DNA of 56,768 bases. Source: Azolla pinnata (taxonomy: Eukaryota > Streptophyta > Polypodiopsida > Salviniales > Salviniaceae). A program made the position numbers and the translations under genes. The stretch is from the NCBI GenBank assembly GCA_037176905.1, contig JBBBWG010028788.1, positions 1-56,768 on the forward strand, read 5' to 3'. Under the pieces are notes generated by a model. It searched no databases and was not told where the DNA came from. It saw only the letters and a program-made list of their open reading frames with translations. Below are positions 48,456 through 56,768 of the stretch, piece after piece (position 1 is the first letter of the stretch; the number at the start of each line of letters is the position of its first letter).

Positions 48456-48662
48456 GATATCATCATCGCAATTGAGCTTCGATCTTCTCCTCCAAAGAGA
48501 GAGAGAGAGAGAGATCGATATCATCATCCAGCTGAGCTTCGATCTTCTCCTTCGGAGAGACAGAGAGAGAGAGATCGACATCATCATCGCAGCTGAGCTT
48601 CGATCTTCTCCTCCAGAGAGAGAGAGAGAGAATCGACATCATCATCGCAGCTGAGCTTCGAT
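48405..48662. repeat. Four tandem copies of an about 62-bp (GA)n-bearing unit
   Basis: Each unit is TTCGATCTTCTCCTCCAGAG, then (GA)n of variable length, then ATCGAYATCATCATCGCAGC followed by TGAG. Units start near 48405, 48478, 48538 and 48598. The GA tract shortens from about 19 to 8 dinucleotides. Confidence 0.92.
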
Positions 48663-50515
48663 CCATCGGAGGATGTTTCTGTTTTTCTATTCCTGTTTTG
48701 TTTCGATTTTCTGTGGGCGAACTGCTTCTGAAGAGTCCCATTTCTGTACCGATTCGACGATGCCAGTGCGTTGTGTGGCGTAATACATGTTTGCTTCTTT
48801 TTTTTTTTCCGGCAGCTGCTCGTTTCGATATCTGTAATGATTCGAACTTAAACGGAATACGTTGTCATTAGTCGGCCTTTTCTCCTTTTGCCGAGATCGT
48901 GACGTGAAAGCGAGGCCCGTGTCAGCCGATGAAGCTGCAATCGCACGCTCGAATAACCCGAGAAGGTGAGATAAAAGAAAGAAAGAATGGATACATATAC
49001 ATGAGCACTGAACGGATTCGGTGCATTTGCAGAGAGCCGATCCGATTCAATGCACTCGCTAGATTCAATGCACTTGGCCGATCCGTGAGGCACCGCCCCC
49101 GCTTCGTGGCAGCAACTTGTGTTTCAAAAAGTTATGTTGTCGTTACACCGTGGTTCTGCGAGATCTGTCACGCAAGAGGTGCGATTCAATGAGAGAACAA
49201 AAAGCTTTTAATGCTCTGTGGATAGACAGACGATCGAGAGACAAAGATGGATGAGAACGAGCATGCTCGATGATCTCGAATGCACAGATCTGTAATTTAG
49301 TAGGTACAGATCTGTGCAGCTACAGAAGACATAGAGGAAGGAGAAGACTCGATTTTGTTGATGAAAGAGCTCGTCGATTTGAAGATAAAACGCAATAAAA
49401 TCCTTGCCAGTTTTAGCCTTAGAGCAACAACATAATGGGACCTAGTTAACAATTTTGGGAGAAGAGCTTCTCTGACAAGAATAAGACTTATTAGAGGCAC
49501 AAATCAACAGCTGGGAAAGATTGACTTGAAGCCCGGAGATGCAAAAAAATCGACGATAAGGTTGAAGAAGATGACCAACGAATGCAATGCCAATTACTTG
49601 CACAAGATTACATAAGAATCAAGATGTTTATAGACCGATCCAACGTAAGGCCGCTTGATAGTCTTCTGAATGTGATGTCAATCAAGTGAGATTCAGCTCC
49701 GCTGTGTCCACTTGGTTTGAGACATAAACCGGATGATTAACGAGCTTTGCTGAACAATTAGAAGTTTGTTTGAGACTTTACGGTACACGAGGATCATATT
49801 TGCAATGAAAATGATATCTTGGGTTTGCAAAGAACAGAGTTCATCATAATTGTTAAGTAGATTTCGTTCGTCATATGCCGAATTCAATTGAATCATCTTG
49901 TTGTTTGACATCAAATGCTAGGATGATAGTTCGAGGAGAGTTTTACAAGAGATTTTTAAGCTAGCGACTCCACTGCGATCACTTACGATTTAATAATCAT
50001 GAGGTGGTTCTACCGTAATTTTGGTCTCTGTGGAGCCACCCTGAACATTCGAAAAAATATTTCATCGTGTCTTCCCTGTGGTTTTCAGAAAACCTTATCA
50101 TGAAAAACACAAATTTGCTGATTGATCTCAAATCTTGAACTTGAACTAGATTCAATGTACTTGAGAGACTGCAGCATTCACACAAACACACACACAGTCT
50201 GTGACAAGTACTATGCTGCCTAGCAATTTTGAGATGAACACCAGATCCACATCTTTTTGACAATCAAGGGGAAGCAATTGTTTATGTATTATATAAGGCT
50301 CTTCTTTTATTGCTTGTAAGCTTTCATGGAGGTACTGAAACAGTTGAAGCAAGCTTGATATGAACCAAAAAAAAGAAAAAAAAAACAAGTAATGAATGTG
50401 CCATAGATACAAATTACAACCAACAGCATATGAGTTCAGCATGTAAGGTGGTAGAGACATGGTGCCTATGCATACCTGACTTCAGCATGTAGTATAGATG
50501 GTAGATACATGGTAT
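48663..50515. other. Intergenic, no gene seen
   Basis: Only short ORFs without features. Stretch 48840-48975 (CGGAATACGTT..., TTGCCGAGATCGTGACG, GATGAAGCTGCAATCGCACGCTC) is related to 52735-52950 and marks the far end of the segmental duplication. From 49200 to 50515 the sequence is featureless AT-rich DNA with a short (CA)n at about 50175. Confidence 0.5.
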
Positions 50516-50803
50516 GTAGCAGCCTCGAGATGTTTTGGAGCGTAAGTCATCGCGCGGAGAAGATGCATCTCATCCCCTGCATATAAAAATGCTGCAAGCA
50601 TAAAAAATCAACAAGAATCATAACCAGATTTTCTCTTCTAAGTGGGCAGTTTGTAGACAGGTAGCAGCCTCGAGATGTTTTGGAGCGTAAGTCATCGCGC
50701 GGAGAAGATGCATCTCATCCCTGCATATAAAAATGCTGCAAGCATAAAAAATCAACAAGAATCATAACCAGATTTTCTCTTCTAAGTGGGCAGTTTGTAG
50801 ACA
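50516..50803. repeat. Recent tandem duplication of a 145-bp unit
   Basis: GTAGCAGCCTCGAGATGTTT...CAGTTTGTAGACA occurs at 50516-50660 and again at 50661-50803. The copies are nearly identical; one C is missing in the second (CATCCCCTGC/CATCCCTGC). Confidence 0.95.
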
Positions 50804-51068
50804 TCCTTTTTTTTTTTTTGGCAAGCTGATCAGCTTCCCTTTTCTCTCAAAGGTCAACACAAATCCAGAATATGTGGTATACACAGCCTCCATTTCTTCC
50901 TCTGTATTTTGGGCTTTTTCCTTATCATGACATCACAGCCACAGAAAATACAAGTCAATAGCATTCCACTGTCTGTAGAGAACAGAAGATGGTGGAGGCC
51001 AGAAGCACAGGCTCCACAAATCCATCCAGAGCCACATATGTGGTCAGCTCTTTGAAATATCACAGGTT

Positions 51069-51351
51069 TCAATACCATAACTCTCCTACCACATGAATCG
51101 AGCCAATAATGCAGACATTTCCTTCCTCATCACAGCTTGAATGCAAAATACAGTGGCCTCCATCCCACCCTTCAAGCGAGGGACATCTGCAAAATTGTAA
51201 ACAGTTGACCATAACCATGTATTCTTAACCATCATTTCTAGCTTTCATGGAAAAATAAAAACTGCTTCCTCATATACCTCGCATGCAATGGGGGGTTCAA
51301 CACCAGCGAACCCGCGCATCAGCCGTAAATTCATTGTCAAAATTTACATAT
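51069..51351 (-). pseudogene. Two exon-like blocks of an unrecognised gene
   Basis: On the minus strand an acceptor (TTTGCAG) at 51186 opens a frame ending in TGA at 51069: CPSLEGWDGGHCILHSS, CDEEGNVCIIGSIHVVGELWY. Upstream, a block at 51351-51278 ends in a good donor (GAG|GTATAT). In the phase that fits, it reads SLVLNPPLHAR, but an in-frame TGA lies about 13 codons before its end. The composition is protein-like (Trp, Cys, Gly). I do not recognise the family. It could be the end of a gene continuing to the right of 51351 with a different upstream acceptor, or a relic. Confidence 0.3.
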
Positions 51352-51879
51352 CTGCGATAGACATTGAGTTTTTATATCATGATTTGATACAATCCATACA
51401 TGCATTCAAACAAAAATGTGGAGCTGCTTGGCCCTGTAATTTTGTAAAAAATATAAAAAACCAAGATTGAAAATCGGGAGGCATTTAAAACTGCAAAGAG
51501 AAGAAACATGAACAAGCAACCAGCAAAAGCTGCGTCTATTCAACATTTCATCCATCTACAATGATCAGGTAAGAATCAGCCTGGCCTCTTTCCAATAATA
51601 TAAGGAGGGGAAAAGGAAGAAGCATGTATGACCTCAGAAATAATTTACACACGATGGCATAACCCTGACTCAAGCCTCAGATACAAGTTTACTTTGGCAA
51701 GAACATAGAGCGGGGAAAAAATAACAATAAACCTTGCAGTATTATATATGGAAATCTATACCTGCACTTTTTGGCCAGCGGAAGAATAATGGGCAAGGTG
51801 CTGCCATTTCCAATACTACATATATTTTACTTCTTTTCTTGTGATATGATTTGTTATCTAACTACTAAGATTTAACTCT

Positions 51880-52960
51880 TGAGCTATCACATTGTATGTT
51901 TCCACGCTTCCCTCTTTTTATGATGTGATTTTTAACTGCCGTCTTACATATAACAAAGATTCAAAATAAGTCTAAATCTATCCAAAAAACAACTGTGCCT
52001 AGTAAGCTTTAAGCCAAGTGGACTGAAAGGATGAAGCTAGAGCTACAGAAGCACAAGGGCACCGACCCAAGTCGATTGGAACAGCGCAAATAAATGATTC
52101 CACAGTTGAAATCAGGAAAATTAGGATGCAGACATGGCACAGCTGCTCATTATTTGATAACAACAAGCTCAGATGGATGGAACACAGCGTCCCTATCGTG
52201 CAAGTAGCTCAAAGAGGGTGTGTGAGGAGATGTGGGTAGCATCGGGCCCGAGCTCGCAAATCATCAGACCTCTTCTACTGATAACGTTGTGCAAGATGGA
52301 CGAGAAAATGTTGCCTGGAAATTGAGTACCTGCAATGAAGTGCCCACCATCAGATGCTACATATCACATCATCACTGCAGGATGCTCCAACACCAGACAC
52401 CATGTATCACATCATCACTGCATCGCAACCACATCAGGAAACAGGAAGAAATCGATGTCACGACGGTGGCTTTTAGATATTCAGGGATTCTCGTAGTCTT
52501 CTTCTTTCGCCTTCCTTCCTCTTGCTTGCTGCTGCAGATTCTTCTCCTTTCTTTGTTCTTGTTCTTGTTCTTGTTCTTCTTCTTCAGCTCCAATTTCTTC
52601 TCTTGGACTTATTCTGATTGTTTGAATGAATTGGTTTTTCTTCTTTGAATCTCTTCCATAGTTGTGAATGAAAAAGAGTGATTTTCCCCCTTCTGTGATC
52701 CCCTCTTCCTCTTCGAATCGCTCGATCCGATTTCATGGAATACGTTTCGCATGACATGCTTTTGGTAAAGGGTTGGTTTTCTGCAACGATCGATGTTGCT
52801 GATGTCGAATAAATGCTCTCTCTCTTCTGGCGATCCATTAAAATCAGGCTTCTGTTTCGATCAGCAAACGTTGCTTTGCCAAGATCATGACGCAAGAGAG
52901 AGGGGGTTTGGGTCTATGTTGGTAAAATGAAGCAATTACATGCTCAAAATTCCTTGGAAA
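51880..52960 (-). pseudogene. Truncated, decayed copy of the reductase gene
   Basis: At 52241-52335 the minus strand still reads like the last reductase exon (TQFPGNIFSSILHN ... ELGPDA), preceded by the same acceptor context. 51880-52200 resembles the reductase 3' UTR (AACAACAAGCTCAGATGGATGGRA, GGAACAGMGC). The other side jumps through a remnant of intron 4 (52465) directly into the CTT-rich leader (52495-52610) and upstream sequence (52735-52950). Exons 1-4 are missing, so it cannot encode the enzyme. Confidence 0.75.
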
Positions 52961-53089
52961 GGACGCAAAAAAAAAAAGATCATTGGTTGGATTTGGCGAA
53001 GAGCTAGTTGAGCTTTACTGGATTCAGTGAGCACTGCTCATTTGTGGCAATGTGTGTGTTTTGCTGTGTTTTAAAACAATGAGCGACAT

Positions 53090-56000
53090 CAAGAATGTTT
53101 TAAAACCGTTAGCTTCTTCGTGAGGCATGTGTAGTAGCAACTCTTGTGAACTTGCAGAATCATCATAATAGTTAATAATTACCATATAGTTTCAAAATAT
53201 GTTATCATGGTTTATTCTCGTGATCATAATAATGTATTGGGAGTTCTTTCTCATGATCATAAACTTTATAGAAGTTTAATGTTTACCTTCTTTGAGTGTT
53301 TTATGGCAAGAAATTTACTTGCATCTAAATATTTATGGGATTTAGTTTTCAAGGATCTTCCTACAATACTGGACGGTGTTGTTGAACTATCTCCAATACA
53401 AAGAAGGCAAAAGAGAAGGTTTATTCTCACTTTAAAGGCATAGGTGGCACAACCATTGTAATAAGACAACCAACTCCAACTCAAAAACAAAGAAGGCGGG
53501 ATTCTTTAATGCACAAAAAATAGTTTTAATTGCTCTTTTAGTGAAAATATCGTTCATTAATCTACACATTTGATCTTTTTATACATCAAAAGTTACATGA
53601 CATATATTAAAGTATTTGTTCCAAACACAAAATGTAGTTTGCATTCATTTCTTAAGAGAAAAGATTTTGAATTTAACATTGGAAGAATGGCAAAGCATAC
53701 AAGAACATCTTCTACAAATTCAAGATATTCGTGAACAATTAATTAATGTTGATGATATTTGATTTGGAATTTGTTGTAAACAATGCACTTGATTCATTTC
53801 TTGATTCTTATGTGTCATTTTACTCTACACTTATGATTTCAATTCGAAACAATGCATATCTAGCATTAAGATTTATGGAATTACAAGGATTGTTGCTTCA
53901 AGAGGAACAAACTCTAAATATTAACATTATGTCTTATGGTAATTTAGAGGTTGCTATGCTTTCAAAAGGAAAATGCAAATATAAGTCGAAGAACCAAAAT
54001 TGAAGCAGACAAAGTAATAACTAAAAAAGTAAACAATTAAAAGCAAGTTCTTCTGATTTGACTATATTAAAGTAAAAAGTACTTATTAAGAAACCTAGTG
54101 TTTGTTATTATTGTAAGAACCTAATCATTATATCTAGGTACATGTAGAAATAGGATAGTCAAAGAGAAAAAAGATACTATTGTCAATTCAATTTCAAATG
54201 ATTTTGAGCTTAATAATACTTCTGAAAACATAGTTGCTAGCTTTATTGACAAAGATCATCCTTTTCGGAAAATTTCATATATAAATGATAATGAGAAATT
54301 TTCTTTTATTTCAAGTTATTCAGATATTTGATATTTTTATAGTGGAGCATCAAAACGTAATCATATCAAAGAGAAGTCTATTCACAAAACTATTGAAGTC
54401 AATTTTATTAATCAAGTAATTAACAATATTTTGTTACTTTCATTGATAACTTCTCTCATGGACATACAGAAGGTATTATCAACAAGATATGCATATAAGG
54501 TTCGAACCCATAATAAACCTCTCAAAGCATTATTACTAACCATTGTACTAACTTATTTCTTACAAATTATATTATTGTCAAGTTATATACATATTTAAAT
54601 ATATGATAATATTGTAATAATCTGAGATCTTTCAGCTCGTTGCCACTTTTCGAGCTCATGCATGACTACCGCTAGTTGATACTATATAAAGACCCTCATA
54701 CTGAACCATTCTGGTTCAACGCTAGTGTTTAGTGCTTTGTAGTTCAAATCTCCTGGTAATATATATCTTGCCTTCTTGTTCTTATCTAGTTTCTATCTTG
54801 TTGTATTCGTGTCTTCCGATTCCATCGTTGTCGACGAGCTTCGGTTGTGACAGTTTCTCTAGATTTCTATTGATTTATGGACTCAAATCAAAATCTAAGG
54901 TTTTTATGTGGTTTAAGAGCTTGGTGAATGGTCTTGAGAATGAGACAAAAAATACAATGCAAACATTACGTACAGATTGAGGAAGGAGTACATATCTAAG
55001 GTATTTCCTTATTTTTTTGAATGAAAAAGGCATGAAACATGAGTAGACAATTTGTTTTACTTCATAACAAAATGGAGTAGCTGATAGAACTTTAATGGAA
55101 ATGATACGATTTAAGCTTAGTAGTACGCATCTACCACATAAGTTTTACTTTGATGCAATACGATGTGTTAATCAATTATTGAAAATTGAATTCCCACAAA
55201 AGCTTAAAAAAAAGGACTAATTATAAGTCATATTATGATAAGTCTAATTTTTTTTTTTGAAACTCAAGGTGAGAGATACGAAGGAAAAAGTAAATGTGAA
55301 TCACAGATGGGACAAATAAGAGCGATTGCCTGCATTAAGAAACTCATAGCTTCCTCATGATATTATTAAAAATGTCAACTTCATTAAGTGAGAATATATA
55401 TGAAGAAGATACAATAAGAGGAAAAACTATTAAATCTTCAAAAAGATTGCCAAAATAATATTTATAGACTAATCAAGATGTAAAGGTGAGGATGAAAATA
55501 TGTCAAATAGGAAAGAAGTAAAGCAAGAGAAACTCATAAAAAATAAGAACAACAAGCAACAAATTGTATGATGATAATGTTTCAAATTATAATTAGATTA
55601 TGCCTATAATATCAGATGATGTAGAGTCAATTTCTATTGAGAATACTTTAAAGAATAATCATTGGATATATATAATGAAAAATGAGTTGAACTCTATTGT
55701 TGAAAATAAAATATGGGATGTAATTGAGTCACCTAAGTGGAGTTTCAAAATAACAAAACATGTCGATGGTACTATCAATAGGACGTACGAGGCAAGGCTT
55801 GTGGCAAAGGGCTATACTCAACAAAAAGGTATAAATTATAATAAAATTTCTATTCTAACATATCGAGAGTGCAAACTTAAATGTGTGGTAAGTCTAGCTA
55901 CACAATTTGGTTAGAAAATTCATTGATTAAATATTAATATTGTTTCTCTATATGGAGACTTGCATAAAGAGGGTTATGTATCTCAACCTCTCAAGAAAAT

Positions 56001-56700
56001 CTATAGGTTTCAATGATTAATTAAGAAAGACATATGACATGTCAAAAATGAGATTATTGCATTATTATTTAGGCATTCAATTTCATAAAAAATAGGATAA
56101 CATTGTCATGTTCCAAAGTTAATTGATAGGTTCAATATGACAAAGTGTAAACCAAATGGTTATACCTATGGAAACAAATTTAAAACTATCAACAAATAAG
56201 GACATAAGTAAATTTGGCAATATAAATTTGTATTGTTAAGCAGTGGGATGATTAATTTATTTATGCAATACATGACCAAATATACATTATGCGATTTCAA
56301 AACTAAGCAAGTATATGCATGATCCATGTATATACATATCATTGGAAAGCAGTAAAGCACATCTTCAAATATTTGAAATATATACTCAATTATGCTCTTT
56401 ATTTTGCACAAGGGAGATGATCTTAAGTTGAGAGCTTATTTAGATTAAGATTGGTTGGTGGATTTTGACACTTTTCATTCTAAGAGTGGATTTTGTTTAT
56501 AACTTTATAGGCTATACATATCATGGATGAGTAGAAAGCAACCAACAAATGTTACTTCTTCATGCGAAGCTGAATAAAGAGCAATGTTTTGTACTACTAT
56601 TGAATGTGTTTGGCTAAAAGAGATTTTAGAAAATTTACATTTACACGTTAGAGATTCTACATCAATTTAAATGTGAAATCCTAAACCTTAAACCCAAAAG
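53090..56700 (+). mobile_element. Degenerate Ty1/Copia-type LTR retrotransposon
   Basis: Fragments appear in the Copia order on the plus strand, broken by many stops and frameshifts: gag-like (LWDLVFKDLPTILDGVVELS, about 53325-53405; LEEWQSIQEHLLQIQDIREQL, shortened here, about 53675-53740; a UBN2-like stretch to 54000), protease-like SGASKRNHIK (about 54342), integrase core remnants (TLRTD, FLNEKGMKHE, QNGVAD, HLPHKFYFDAIRC, about 54900-55200), reverse transcriptase (YEARLVAKGYTQQKGINY at about 55785-55840), and RNase H remnants (about 56460-56640). No intact ORF remains. The sequence is much more AT-rich than the genes. Flanking LTRs were not identified; the right one may lie beyond the window. 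Confidence 0.85.
54604..54865 (+). mobile_element. LTR-like insert inside the Copia relic
   Basis: This segment differs from its surroundings: normal base composition, TG start, a TATA-like box (ACTATATAAAGACC, about 54688), and T/C-rich downstream sequence such as CTTGTTGTATTCGTGTCTTCC. It replaces the part of the Copia polyprotein expected before the integrase core. This suggests a promoter-bearing LTR piece of another element, or this element's own LTR joined by recombination. Confidence 0.4.
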
Positions 56701-56768
56701 TTTAATACAGTGTCAGCCTAATCATGTGTGATATTCACAGTCCATGCTTGCCTCCCTTCTTCTTATAT

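Overview
This window comes from the nuclear genome of a land plant. The genes are split by many short AT-rich introns with plant-type GT-AG borders, there is an interstitial TTTAGGG (plant telomere) array at 30.6-31.5 kb, and the right end carries a decayed Ty1/Copia retrotransposon. One gene narrows the source. The gene at 32.7-43.8 kb is an intact ZMYND10, a factor that assembles axonemal dynein and is useful only to organisms with motile cilia. Flowering plants and conifers have no motile cilia, so the best inference is a plant with flagellate sperm: bryophyte, lycophyte, fern, cycad or Ginkgo. The short introns (none above about 1.9 kb) favour a seed-free plant over a cycad or Ginkgo. A complete-looking gene for HslU, the ATPase of the bacterial-type HslUV protease, with a mitochondrial-type presequence, fits such a lineage.

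Layout, left to right: (1) 0.3-3.5 kb (+), LSG1-type circularly permuted GTPase of 60S ribosome maturation, 7 exons. (2) 5.1-11.2 kb (-), HslU, 13 secure exons plus an uncertain last one, convergent with LSG1. (3) 11.4-15.1 kb, three blocks of CAT/ATG-type low-complexity DNA. The first two are written in one orientation and the third in the opposite one. (4) 15.2-16.1 kb (+), single-exon Ser-rich protein of unknown function with a telomere-like hexamer run inside its coding sequence. (5) 17.0-20.1 kb (-), GT31 beta-1,3-galactosyltransferase, 11 exons, 399 residues. (6) 23.4-30.2 kb (-), GMPPA/KONJAC-type nucleotidyltransferase-like protein, 15 exons, 415 residues. (7) 30.6-31.5 kb, composite telomere-like satellite with a 100-N assembly gap. 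(8) 32.7-43.8 kb (+), ZMYND10, 20 exons, 448 residues. (9) 44.9-48.1 kb (-), phenylcoumaran benzylic ether reductase/isoflavone reductase-like NmrA protein, 5 exons, 310 residues. (10) 51.9-53.0 kb, a decayed copy of that gene lacking most of its body. (11) 53.1-56.7 kb (+), degenerate Copia element with foreign LTR-like sequence inside it.

The genes do not form a pathway. They are typical eukaryotic single genes that happen to be neighbours. The galactosyltransferase and the GMPPA-like gene both relate to cell-wall or glycan precursors, but nothing in the sequence shows that they are linked. The exon coordinates given below were spliced by hand: junction phases are consistent throughout LSG1, ZMYND10, the galactosyltransferase, the GMPPA-like gene and the reductase. 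The one junction that could not be settled is the C-terminus of HslU. No convincing tRNA, rRNA or CRISPR structure was noticed, but tRNAs were not searched exhaustively.
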